The notes under the pieces were generated by a model. It was given only the letters and a program-made list of their open reading frames with translations. It was not told the DNA's origin and did not search any database. From positions 124,001 through 188,000 of the forward strand of contig NZ_DIHC01000038.1 of NCBI RefSeq assembly GCF_002419965.1: DNA of 64,000 nt, given 5' to 3'. Of the stretch, positions 16,369 through 24,879 are shown in pieces (within the stretch, counting starts at the first letter, position 1; each line of letters starts with the position of its first letter). This DNA is from Pseudomonas sp. UBA5706 (GTDB lineage Bacteria > Pseudomonadota > Gammaproteobacteria > Pseudomonadales > Pseudomonadaceae). The translations under genes were made by a program, and so were the position numbers.

Positions 16369-18618
16369 CTAGAAGTCATAGCCAAGGGTTACGCCCAGGG
16401 TGCGTGGCTCGCCCAGGACGCCGAACGCCGAGCCGTAGTCGCCGGTGTTCAGGGTCCGGTAGTAGCGCTTGTCGGTCAGGTTGTTGGCCCATAGCGAGGC
16501 GTTCCAGTTGCCGTCGCCATACTTGCCACTCAGGCCGGTGGAAGCACTGAGCAGGCCATAGCCGGGCACGCGGGTAAACTGCGAGTCATCGACCGTGCCG
16601 TAGGACCAGGTGCGGTACGAGTAGCGCCCGGACACGAACGCCTGCAACGCATCAAAGGTCTGCCATTCATAGCGGCTGGTGAGGTTATAGGTGAGCTTCG
16701 GCGAACGGAACACCCGTTGGCCGCTCATATCGCAGGAGGTTGGCGCGTTGGCTGCCAGGCTGATTTCCGCCGGGCACTTGCCGTCCTTGAAGTCCAGGTA
16801 CTTGTTGTCCAGCAGGGTGCCGTTGAGGTTGATGGTCAGGCCCGCAAGCGGTTTGAGCTGAAGGTTGGTCTCCACGCCCCGGGACCGCATGGTGCCTGCG
16901 TTGATCAGGTAGCTGCTCTGGCTTTCCAGGTCGTACGCCGTGGTCTGGAACTTGCGCACTTGCGAGTAGAACAGCGCCACGTCCCAGTTGACGCGGTTAT
17001 CCAGCCATTGGCTCTTGAGCCCCAGTTCGCCGCCTCGGGTGCTTTCCGGGTCGACCAGCAGGCTGTCGTAGCCGGCCTTGGTGGCGGCCCCGGACGACAC
17101 GTTCAGGCCGCCGGACTTCTTGCCGTAGGCCAGGGTCAGGTAACCCTGCAGGTTGGGCTGAAAGTAGTAGCTGAGGTTGGCCATCGCCGCAGGCAGTTGC
17201 TCGTACTGATTGAGCTCGCCGGAGTCAAAGTCGTTTTTATTGACCCGGCGGAACGAGCCGGATTTCTTCTCGTAGCTGTCGCGTACGCCGGCAGTCAGGT
17301 CGAGCTTGTCACTCAGGTGCCAGGTGCCCTGGGCATAGAGTGAGAACACGCTGTCGTTGACCTGCCCCCAGCGCTTGACCTCCTTGCCGGTGTTGACGCT
17401 GCTGGCGTAGTACTGGGTGGTCTGTTTGCCAGCGGCATAGAAGTCGTGGGCGAAGGTGTCGAGGTTTTCGCCCCAGTAGGTAATGCCCAGGGCGTAGTCG
17501 AAAAAGTCGCCTTTGGCTGAGTCCAGGCGCAGGTCCTGAGACCAGATGCGGTCGCGCACATCGGCGCCGCTGCCTGAGAAAATCGGCACGTCCAGTGCGT
17601 CGGTGGCGTTGGGCTGGTAACCGAAGTAGCGGAACGATGACACCGAGCGCAGGTTGTAGCCATTGTCCAGATGCCAATTGGCCTCAGCCGACAGCCCACC
17701 CTGGCGCACATAGGCTTTGTTTTCGTCGTCGGTATTGACCTTGTAGCCACCGCCCACCACATGGGCGCCCACCAGGTTGGCGCGGTTAAGGTATGCATTG
17801 CCGCCGTTGATGGCGTAGGCCTGGTCCAGTACTGCAACCGGATAACTGGTGGACGCGTTGTAGTCGGCAATCAAGCGCAGGCTGAAATCGTCGGTGGGAG
17901 TCCACAGGAGCTGCCCGCGTACGCCATCCTGATTGCTACCGCCCAGCTCGTGGCCGGTGTAGAGATTCTTGATGTAGCCGCGGTTCTCGGTGTGCGAAAG
18001 GTTGATGCGTCCGGCCAGGGTGTCAGTCAGCGGCCCTGAGAACATCGCCTGAGTCTGGGTGTAACCGCGCTGGCCGATGGATTGGCGAATCGAGCCTTCA
18101 GGGGCGAAGGTAGGCTTGCGGCTATGAATGTCGATGGCGCCGCCGGTGGTATTGAAACCGTGCAGCGTGCCTTGTGGCCCGCTGAAGACGTCGGCGCTTT
18201 CGATATCCAACAGGTCGTTGGAGAGCATGCCCGGGCGACTGAGGTAGACGTTGTCGAGAAACAGGCCGACGCTGCTGGGCATGCCGATGTTGATCTCGGT
18301 ACCACCGCCGTCGCCGACGCCACGAATCGTCAGGCGGGTGTCGAACGGGTCGTTATTGGCCACGTCCAGCCCGGAAGCGACTTGCTGCAAGTCTTCGAGG
18401 CGGTAGATCCGCTGTTGCTCCAGCGTCTTGCCACTCAGGGCCTGGGTCGAGGCCAGCGGCTGCTGGGCATCGGTCTGGCGGGTGCCCTGTACCTGCACGG
18501 TGGCCAGTGCGGTGGTGGTGTCACCAGCCTGCACCAGTGCGGGGGACAGCACCAGGGCGTGGCCTAGGGCGACGCCGGTCATCAGGGGCAAATAAGGGGG
18601 GCGACCAGGTCGTTTCAT
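16369..18618 (-). CDS. TonB-dependent outer-membrane receptor (paralogue 2)
   Basis: A 749-residue receptor with signal peptide through ALVQAGD, a plug domain (about 45-160) and a barrel ending TLGYDF. Long blocks are identical or nearly so to the receptor at 6253-8499. Examples are PSSVGLFLDNVYLSRPGML, SGPQGTLHGFNTT, SFRRVNKN and YGKKSGG. Both therefore descend from one gene and probably take related ligands. It lies between the AtsR-like binding-protein gene and the PL26-like lyase, so it may be transcribed from the promoter before the binding protein. Uptake of a rhamnogalacturonan oligomer or sulfate ester is inferred from context. Confidence 0.9.
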   Translation of the reverse strand: MKRPGRPPYLPLMTGVALGHALVLSPALVQAGDTTTALATVQVQGTRQTDAQQPLASTQALSGKTLEQQRIYRLEDLQQVASGLDVANNDPFDTRLTIRGVGDGGGTEINIGMPSSVGLFLDNVYLSRPGMLSNDLLDIESADVFSGPQGTLHGFNTTGGAIDIHSRKPTFAPEGSIRQSIGQRGYTQTQAMFSGPLTDTLAGRINLSHTENRGYIKNLYTGHELGGSNQDGVRGQLLWTPTDDFSLRLIADYNASTSYPVAVLDQAYAINGGNAYLNRANLVGAHVVGGGYKVNTDDENKAYVRQGGLSAEANWHLDNGYNLRSVSSFRYFGYQPNATDALDVPIFSGSGADVRDRIWSQDLRLDSAKGDFFDYALGITYWGENLDTFAHDFYAAGKQTTQYYASSVNTGKEVKRWGQVNDSVFSLYAQGTWHLSDKLDLTAGVRDSYEKKSGSFRRVNKNDFDSGELNQYEQLPAAMANLSYYFQPNLQGYLTLAYGKKSGGLNVSSGAATKAGYDSLLVDPESTRGGELGLKSQWLDNRVNWDVALFYSQVRKFQTTAYDLESQSSYLINAGTMRSRGVETNLQLKPLAGLTINLNGTLLDNKYLDFKDGKCPAEISLAANAPTSCDMSGQRVFRSPKLTYNLTSRYEWQTFDALQAFVSGRYSYRTWSYGTVDDSQFTRVPGYGLLSASTGLSGKYGDGNWNASLWANNLTDKRYYRTLNTGDYGSAFGVLGEPRTLGVTLGYDF

Positions 18619-18678
18619 GCGTGTTTCCAGAATGCGTACAGCGAGGTCCGACCACAGCGATCGGCCCGCCGAAGGATT

Positions 18679-19683
18679 TCAGGGGGCGGTCTGTTGCAAA
18701 AACTGAGGGGCGAGCCATTGCCCGACGTCGATGTCATGGCGGATCAGGCGCGCATCGCGTGCGGCATTGACGTCAGCCTGCAGGCGGGCCACGAAGGCAG
18801 CATCCAGTTCGGGCGACACCACATCGGCCAACGGCGCCGAGGCATCCAGGTCGGCGCGCAACAGTGCCGGCGAATACCCGGACTGTTCGGCCAGTAGCTG
18901 GATATAGGCGTCGTGGTTCTGAACAGCCCAGCTCGCGGCCTGGCGCTGTGCTTCAACCAGGGCATGCACCCATTGCGGATGCTCGTTGACCAGCTTCCCG
19001 GTCACCAACACCAACCCGGACAGCTCACCAGCACCCCCCAGGCTATGGGTAGAAAACGGCACATCGGCCTGGCCGCGCTCGCGCAGGGCCAGGATGTTCA
19101 TGCCACCCCAGGTGGCATCGATCTGCCGGGCGCCAAGGGCGGCGCTGGCGGCGGCGAAGTCGAGATTGATGACGTTGAGGTCTTTCTCTGTCATGCCCGC
19201 GCTGTGCAGCGCCGCGGCGAATGACAGCTGCGCCGCGGTACCACGAAACAGTCCGACGCGCTTGCCGCGCAGGTCGGCCACCGAATGGATCGGCGACCCG
19301 GGCGCCACGGCCAGGTAATGGTTGCCGCCGCGAGCAGCGGCGGCGATCACGCGGGTATCGAGCCCGGCAGATGTACCGACGATGCTGCCCAGATCGCCGA
19401 GGTAAGCCATGTCCAGTTGGCCGTTCGCGAAGGCTTCGTTGATCAGCGGTGCAGCGCCTTTGAAGAAGTGCCATTTGACCGTCACGCCTTGGGCGGCCAA
19501 GGCTTTTTCCAGGCGTTGCTGACTGTGGATCACGTCTACCAGGCCGCCGCCAGCCGGTTGGTTGCCAGCGCCTATGTCGGAGACGGCGATGTTCAGCTCG
19601 GCTGCACTGGCATGGGTAGCCGAGAGCACTGCGAGGCCAACGCTGGTCAGCAGCTTGAGCACAGATCGAGAAAGCGAGTGCAT
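18679..19683 (-). CDS. ABC transporter substrate-binding protein, sulfonate/sulfate-ester type (AtsR/SsuA-like)
   Basis: A protein of about 334 residues from MHSLSRSVLKLL, with signal peptide cleavage near THASA. The NMT1/SsuA-type fold is visible in FKGAAPLINEAFANGQLDMAY, GLDTRVIAAAARGGNHYLAV, LRGKRVGLFRGTAAQ and DATWGGMNILAL. Such proteins bind sulfonates, taurine or sulfate esters in the periplasm. The permease and ATPase are encoded divergently about 1.5 kb away (21258-23701), and no other binding protein is present, so they form one transporter. A GTG further upstream (19722) would add 13 residues ahead of the signal peptide and is less likely. It heads the run leading to the second receptor and the lyase. 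Confidence 0.85.
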   Translation of the reverse strand: MHSLSRSVLKLLTSVGLAVLSATHASAAELNIAVSDIGAGNQPAGGGLVDVIHSQQRLEKALAAQGVTVKWHFFKGAAPLINEAFANGQLDMAYLGDLGSIVGTSAGLDTRVIAAAARGGNHYLAVAPGSPIHSVADLRGKRVGLFRGTAAQLSFAAALHSAGMTEKDLNVINLDFAAASAALGARQIDATWGGMNILALRERGQADVPFSTHSLGGAGELSGLVLVTGKLVNEHPQWVHALVEAQRQAASWAVQNHDAYIQLLAEQSGYSPALLRADLDASAPLADVVSPELDAAFVARLQADVNAARDARLIRHDIDVGQWLAPQFLQQTAP

Positions 19684-19753
19684 GAGGATAATACAACTCC
19701 GGAACCGGACACCTCTCGCCACGAGAGATATCGACGGCGCCGTTTAAACCATA

Positions 19754-19770
19754 ATGCCCAGCCTGGGCAT
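19754..19770. promoter_or_regulatory. Palindromic operator candidate in the divergent atsR-like/MFS promoter region
   Basis: atgccca-gcc-tgggcat is a perfect seven-base inverted repeat with a three-base centre, 71 bases before the binding-protein ATG. The symmetry suggests a dimeric regulator site. It is not followed by a T-run and lies upstream of both genes, so a terminator is unlikely. Confidence 0.45.
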
Positions 19771-19834
19771 AAATACCCGAAAGCGTTATGGATATGCCTC
19801 GTTGATCTAAGTAATGCGGTTAAAGGGCTGCGAT

Positions 19835-19878
19835 GGTTATGTGCAAAACGCAAAAAAATTGTGAGTGCTATGCATTGG
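19835..19878 (+). promoter_or_regulatory. Shared 44-bp upstream element, copy B
   Basis: Matches copy A at 8698-8741 in 34 of 44 positions without gaps, including ggttatgt at the left, acgcaaaaaa in the middle and gcattgg at the right. It sits 58 bases before the MFS start and about 150 bases before the divergent binding-protein gene. Its recurrence in the only two divergent promoter regions of the locus implies co-regulation. Confidence 0.55.
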
Positions 19879-19936
19879 TCACAAGTCCCGGTTCAAGGTT
19901 TACTGCTGCCCCGAACTGCCCGCGTGATTCTTTTCC

Positions 19937-21115
19937 ATGCCTGCCCATTCCCCGGTCCTGGCCACCTACCCGCTGGCACCAACGCTGCTGCTGATCGCCC
20001 TCGCTCATAGCGTCAACGATCTGTTGCAAGCGGTTTTGCCTTCGCTCTATCCAGTGTTGCAGCAGCAGTACCAGCTAAGCTACAGCCAACTGGGCGTCAT
20101 GACCCTGGTGTTTCATCTGGTGGCTTGCCTGTGCCAGCCGGTGGTGGGCTGGTTCACTGACCGCCGCCCCTGCCCGCGGCTGCTGCCATGGGCCATGCTT
20201 GGCCTGCTGGCCGGGATGCTCTGCCTGGGCCGGGCCTCGGGGTTTGGCGACCTGCTAGGGGTGGCGGCGCTGGTGGGCCTGGGTTCATCGGTCTTTCACC
20301 CCGAGGCCTCGCGGGCTGCCCGTGCGGCGCTGCCTGGCCGGGCAGGACAAGCACAGTCGGTGTTCCAATTGGGCGGCAATGTCGGTTCTGCGGCGGCGCC
20401 TTTACTGCTGGCAGCGTTGTTGCGTGTGCCCATGACCGAAATGAGTCTTTACCTGGCCACCTTGGCCCTGGCAGGTTTCGGCCTGCTGTGCGGCGCCGTG
20501 CGAGCCGCCGCCAAGACCACGGCGCAGCCCGCCACGCGTACGGTGAACAACTTGGGCAGGTTGCCGCGCGGGCGCAAGGTCAAGGCGCTGCTGTTGCTGA
20601 CACTTTTGATCTTCTCCAAGTACGTGTACCTGGCTTGTGTCGCCAACTTCTACACCTTCTTCTTGATCGAGCGCTTTGCCGTCTCCATTGAACGGGCGCA
20701 GCTCTATCTGTTCGTCTTTCTGCTGGCAATCGCCCTCGGCACGCTGGTCGGCGGACCATTGATAGATCGCATCGGCCGCAAGCGGGTGATTGTGTTATCG
20801 ATCCTCGGCGCCTGCCCCTTCGCGCTGCTGCTGCCCGGGGCGACATTGTGGCTGGCGGTCACGCTGTCGGTGCTGGTGGGACTTTTTCTGGCGTCGGCGT
20901 TCGCCGCCATTCTGTTGATGGCACAAGACCTGCTGCCAGGGCGCGAAGGGTTGGTGGCCGGAGCGTTTTTCGGCTTTACCTTCGGCATCAGTGGCATCGC
21001 CGCCGCTGGACTCGGAGCCATGGCCGATCACTGGGGCGTGGCGGCGACCTTCACAGCGGCGAGCACCCTGCCCTTGCTAGGTGCCTTGGCCTTCGGGTTG
21101 CCAAAGGATAAGTAA
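19937..21115 (+). CDS. MFS transporter, fosmidomycin-resistance (Fsr)-like
   Basis: A 392-residue, 12-helix major facilitator. The N terminus LLLIALAHSVNDLLQAVLPSLYP and the motif GSSVFHPEASRAARAALPGR (helix 4-5) are characteristic of the Fsr subgroup. VGGPLIDRIGRKRVI is the mid-protein loop motif. Fsr members export small acidic or phosphonate-like compounds and are common next to nutrient-stress genes. It is the first gene after the shared promoter element, 142 bases before the ABC permease, divergent from the binding-protein gene. An export role for a by-product of sulfate-ester or uronate breakdown is possible but speculative. Confidence 0.85.
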   Translation: MPAHSPVLATYPLAPTLLLIALAHSVNDLLQAVLPSLYPVLQQQYQLSYSQLGVMTLVFHLVACLCQPVVGWFTDRRPCPRLLPWAMLGLLAGMLCLGRASGFGDLLGVAALVGLGSSVFHPEASRAARAALPGRAGQAQSVFQLGGNVGSAAAPLLLAALLRVPMTEMSLYLATLALAGFGLLCGAVRAAAKTTAQPATRTVNNLGRLPRGRKVKALLLLTLLIFSKYVYLACVANFYTFFLIERFAVSIERAQLYLFVFLLAIALGTLVGGPLIDRIGRKRVIVLSILGACPFALLLPGATLWLAVTLSVLVGLFLASAFAAILLMAQDLLPGREGLVAGAFFGFTFGISGIAAAGLGAMADHWGVAATFTAASTLPLLGALAFGLPKDK

Positions 21116-21257
21116 ATAACCATAAGTTATTTATTGGCCACTTTTAATTCCCTTTAGCCTAGCGACGCGGCACTCGGCGCCCAATTCATGCGCCCTGCGC
21201 ATGCAGATTATGTCCGCAATGCACTGGCCACATAGCTGGCGCCCGGTCTTTAATCCG

Positions 21258-22880
21258 ATGCGTATCCACCCTCTGATTGGCGAAGCCTCCACCGTGTCAG
21301 CCCTGCAACCGCTCCACCTTGCACCCCTGCCCTCACGTCTGCGTTGGCCTACCTTCAGCCGCCACCTGCTGCCTTGGGTAGTGCCTGTCGGTGTGTTGGC
21401 GCTGTGGTGGCTGGCCAGCCATCGGCACTGGATGAGCCCGCAAATCCTGCCCTCCCCTGACGTGGTCTGGAACAGCCTGCTGGAACTGGCCGGCGGCGAG
21501 TTGTGGGACAACCTCTGGATCAGTCTGGCCCGGCTGGTACGTGGCGTGGCCGCTGGCACATTTATTGGCGCCCTGCTGGGCGCGTGGCTGGGCTCCAGCC
21601 GCCGCGCCGAGCGCATGGTGCTGCCGACGTTCACCGCGCTGGCGCAGATTCCTACGCTGGCCTGGACTCCCTTCTTCATGGTCTGTTTCGGCATCGGCGA
21701 GACGCTGAAAATGGCCGTATTGATTAAGGCCGTGATGGTGCCGGTGATGCTCCACACGCTGGTCGGCGTACGCGATGCTCAGCCGCGGCTGCACGAGGCG
21801 GCCAGCGTGCTGCGCCTGTCTCGGGCACAACGATTGCGTCGGCTGATCCTGCCAGCGGCGCTGCCTTCGTTCATGGCCGGTGTACGCTTGGCGTTGTCGA
21901 CCGGCTGGGCCTCGCTGCTGGCGGTGGAATTGCTGGCGTCCAGTGAAGGCCTGGGCTACCTGATGGTCTGGGCACGGCAGCTGTTCATGCTCGATATCGT
22001 GTTCGTGTGCATCCTGCTGATCGGAGTGCTGGGCGTGGTTCTGGACCGGGGCACTGGCTGGGTTGACCGGCGCCTGGTGTTCTGGCCCCACGCAGGCGTC
22101 GCCCAGTTGCAACGCCAACGCGTGGGCACATGGCAGGAGCGAGCGCTGGCTTGGGCGCTGCCGCTGGCGGGTCTGGCGCTCTGGCAGTTGGCGAGCAGCC
22201 ACGAATGGGTTGATCCGAACCTGTTGGTGTCACCCTGGCAGGTGCTGCAAGTCACGTTGGCCGGGCTGGCCGATAGCAGCCTGTTAATGGCCATGGCCAT
22301 GAGTTTGCAACGCACGCTGGCCGGGCTGGTGATCGGCGGCCTGCTGGGCCTGTTGACCGGCCTGCTACTGGGCCTGTGCCCGCGCGCCGAGCGCCTGCTG
22401 GGTCCCAGCTTCAGCGCGTTGCGGCAGATCGCGATCTTCGCCTGGGTGCCCTTGATCACCGCCTGGTTTGGCTTGGGCGAAGGTGCCAAGTGGGCGTTCG
22501 TCTCCATGGCAGCATTTTTCCCCCTGTTGATCGCCACCCAGCGCAGCGTGGCCCAAGCCCCGGCGCAACTCACCGAGGCTGCCCAGGTGCTCAAGCTCGA
22601 CCTGTGGCAACGATTGCGCTGGCTGACCTTGCCTGCGGCGGCGCCCGGTATTTTCGCCGGGCTGCGCCTGGCCTTGATCTTCGCATGGCTGGGCACCATC
22701 GGCGCTGAATATTTCATGCCCTCAAACGGCGGCATCGGCAGCCTGATGATTGGCGCCCAGCAACTGATGCGCATGGACCAGATTCTCTCGGCCATGCTGT
22801 TGATCGGCCTGACTGGCAACGCCCTGAATGCCCTCGGACAAACCCTCGAACACCGCGCCACGCGCTGGAGACATGCATGA
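21258..22880 (+). CDS. Double-length fused ABC permease (AtsB-like)
   Basis: A protein of about 540 residues containing two complete binding-protein-dependent permease modules in tandem. The first spans about 60-260, with the EAA-type loop EAASVLRLSRAQRLRRLILPAALPS. The second spans about 310-530, with EAAQVLKLDLWQRLRWLTLP. Each module resembles one SsuC/TauC subunit, so a single chain could supply both halves of the channel. The AtsB component of Pseudomonas sulfate-ester transporters is known to have such a doubled form (from memory). An upstream ATG at 21201 would add 19 residues; the ATG at 21258 lacks a strong ribosome site too. The stop overlaps the ATPase start by four bases. Confidence 0.88.
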   Translation: MRIHPLIGEASTVSALQPLHLAPLPSRLRWPTFSRHLLPWVVPVGVLALWWLASHRHWMSPQILPSPDVVWNSLLELAGGELWDNLWISLARLVRGVAAGTFIGALLGAWLGSSRRAERMVLPTFTALAQIPTLAWTPFFMVCFGIGETLKMAVLIKAVMVPVMLHTLVGVRDAQPRLHEAASVLRLSRAQRLRRLILPAALPSFMAGVRLALSTGWASLLAVELLASSEGLGYLMVWARQLFMLDIVFVCILLIGVLGVVLDRGTGWVDRRLVFWPHAGVAQLQRQRVGTWQERALAWALPLAGLALWQLASSHEWVDPNLLVSPWQVLQVTLAGLADSSLLMAMAMSLQRTLAGLVIGGLLGLLTGLLLGLCPRAERLLGPSFSALRQIAIFAWVPLITAWFGLGEGAKWAFVSMAAFFPLLIATQRSVAQAPAQLTEAAQVLKLDLWQRLRWLTLPAAAPGIFAGLRLALIFAWLGTIGAEYFMPSNGGIGSLMIGAQQLMRMDQILSAMLLIGLTGNALNALGQTLEHRATRWRHA

Positions 22881-23701
22881 CGCTCACCCCTTCCCCACTG
22901 CTGCGCTTCAGTCACGTCAACAAGCATTTTCGCGTGAACGGTCAGCCGCTGGAGGCCATCCGCGATTTCAGCCTGCACGTGGCCTGCGGCGAGTTCGTCG
23001 CCATCGTCGGCTCCAGCGGCTGTGGCAAATCGACCTTGCTACGGCTGCTGATCGGCCTTGACCGCGAGTTCGATGGCCGTATCGAACTGGAGGGCAGGCC
23101 CGCCGACCGCAGCACACGCGACTGCGCCATCGTGTTCCAGGAGCACCGCCTGTTTCCCTGGTTGACCGTAACCCAGAACATCGCTCTGGGCCTGGCCGCC
23201 CAGCCGCTGGAGGCCGCCGAGCGCGACCGGCGCATTGTCGAGTTCATCGAACGGGTAGGCCTGAGCGCCTTCAGCCAGGCATACCCTCACCAATTGTCGG
23301 GCGGTATGGCGCAGCGGGTGGCGATCGCCCGTGGCCTGGTGGCCCGCCCTCGGGTGTTGTTGTTGGACGAGCCCTTTGCCGCCCTGGATGCCCTGACCCG
23401 CCAGCAGCTGCAGGACGAACTGCTGAGCCTGCGCGGCAAGGCCAGTCTCACCGCGGTGCTGGTGACCCACGACGTGGAAGAAGCGATTTACCTGGCCGAC
23501 CGCGTGGTGGTCATGGCGCCGCGACCGGGCAGGATCAAGCGCATCGTGACCATCGACCTGCCCCACCCGCGGCAGCGCGGCAGCTTCGAGTTCCATCAGC
23601 TGCGCGAACAGCTGTTGCATGAGCTGACCCGCGAGGGGCCCTATGAGCCGCCGGGGCGTGACCTGATTCGCGATCTCCCAGCGTTGTATATCGCCTGCTG
23701 A
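22877..23701 (+). CDS. ABC transporter ATP-binding protein (AtsC/SsuB/TauB-like)
   Basis: A 274-residue ATPase. It shows Walker A GSSGCGKST, the Q-loop in VFQEHRLFPW, the signature LSGGMAQRVAIARGL, Walker B VLLLDEPFAALD and the H-loop in VTHDVEEAIYLADRV. The LFPWLTV type of Q-loop is typical of nitrate/sulfonate/taurine importers. It energises the fused permease upstream (ATGA overlap at 22877-22880) with the periplasmic binding protein at 18679-19683. A strong hairpin follows the stop and probably ends the transcript. Confidence 0.93.
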   Translation: MTLTPSPLLRFSHVNKHFRVNGQPLEAIRDFSLHVACGEFVAIVGSSGCGKSTLLRLLIGLDREFDGRIELEGRPADRSTRDCAIVFQEHRLFPWLTVTQNIALGLAAQPLEAAERDRRIVEFIERVGLSAFSQAYPHQLSGGMAQRVAIARGLVARPRVLLLDEPFAALDALTRQQLQDELLSLRGKASLTAVLVTHDVEEAIYLADRVVVMAPRPGRIKRIVTIDLPHPRQRGSFEFHQLREQLLHELTREGPYEPPGRDLIRDLPALYIAC

Positions 23702-23711
23702 GTCACGAAAA

Positions 23712-23735
23712 ACGCCGGAACCTGCGTTCCGGCGT
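23712..23735 (+). terminator. Hairpin terminator after the ATPase gene
   Basis: acgccggaac-ctgc-gttccggcgt is a perfect ten-base stem with a four-base loop, 11 bases after the stop. An A-run precedes it, so it may also serve transcripts from the other strand. Confidence 0.75.
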
Positions 23736-23752
23736 CGTCCTGCGCAACCTCG

Positions 23753-23890
23753 TTACTTCGGCACTTTGAAGTCCACCAGCTTCGGCGTTCTCTCCGACGT
23801 TTCCTTGTGCGCGGTGCCCGCGGGTACCCAGTCATAGGGCACTGGCGTGGCGCGGTACAGCATGTTGGTCGGACCACGTCCTTCCTCGGG
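23753..23890 (-). pseudogene. C-terminal fragment of an unknown gene
   Basis: Reading the minus strand, an open frame gives SKPEEGRGPTNMLYRATP, then VPYDWVPAGTAH, and ends KLVDFKVPK at a TAA (23753-23755). It has protein-like composition but no start. Its upstream side breaks at 23890, exactly where the plus-strand sulfatase remnant begins, so the two sequences appear joined by a deletion. I do not recognise the family. Confidence 0.45.
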
Positions 23891-23891
23891 C

Positions 23892-24619
23892 TTTGAGAAG
23901 CTGCACACGCATGGCTACCGCGGGCGCAATCCCTGGCATGACTGGGCCAATGCCGCTGAAGGCGAGCACGGCAAGATTCTCAGCGGCTGCACATGCGTAA
24001 CGCGCACCTGCCAGCGCGGGTACCCGAGCAGCACTCGGAAACGGTCTACACCACCGACCAGGCCTTGCAGTTCATTGCCGAGCAAGCCGAGCAACCCTGG
24101 TGCCTGCACCTCTCCTATATCAAGCCGCACTGGCCCTACATCGCTCCGGCGCCCTATCTCGCCCTGTATGACAAGGATCGGCAGTACGTCCGGCCCCGGG
24201 CCAGGAAAGTGATCACCCGGTGTACCAGGCTTTCCGGCAGCACGAAGAGAGTCTTAATTTCGCCAAGGAAAGCGTGCGCCTCAACGTGGTGCCCACTTAC
24301 ATGGGTTTGATCAAGCAGATCGACGATCAGCTCGGCCGCTTGTTCGACACCCTGCAGAGCAGCGGCCGCTGGGACGACACCCTGATCGTCTTTACCAGCG
24401 ACCACGGTGACTATCTGGGCGACCATTGCCTGGGCGAAAAGGAAATTCTGCTGGAGCCTGCCGTGGGCGTGCCGCTGATCGTCCGCGATCCACGCGCTGC
24501 GGCAGACGCCACTCGTGGCCAGGTCGACCAGCGTCTGGTGGAAACCATCGACGCCTTGCCAACCTTCCTCCAAGCCCTGGGCCTGCCGGCTGCGGACCTC
24601 CGGCTTGAGGGCCGCTCGC
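23892..24619 (+). pseudogene. Decayed sulfatase / phosphonate monoester hydrolase
   Basis: Three successive frames carry consecutive pieces of one alkaline-phosphatase-superfamily hydrolase. FEKLHTHGYRGRNPWHDWAN starts at 23892. From 23993 another frame gives SETVYTTDQALQFIAEQAEQ and YIKPHWPYIAPAPY. From about 24211 a third gives HPVYQAFRQHEESL, YMGLIKQIDDQLGRLFD, VFTSDHGDYLGDH and LVETIDALPTFLQALGLPA, up to EGRS. The metal-binding SDHGD block is intact, but the N-terminal third with the formylglycine site is absent and the middle seems shortened near 24190. This indicates a once-present second sulfatase or monoester hydrolase beside the transporter. It is not functional. Confidence 0.8.
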
Positions 24620-24879
24620 GCACTCAACCGGCGGTGGTCGTTATCCGCAGGCAAGGCTCCGGTAGGCATGGACGATGCACCACGCAGTCGGCCGGCGCAG
24701 ACTGCATGGCGGTGTTGCAGAGCATCTGGTGGCTTTTCCACCTGTCCGAAGATATGTATCTTGTGCATGGCCCATGCTCAAACGACATAACCTGCGATTT
24801 TTCGGCATGTTAGTCTCGCCGCTCATTTTGAATTGGCGCAGATCGTAAGCATCGATGATGGCCAGAACCAGGAAACGTC

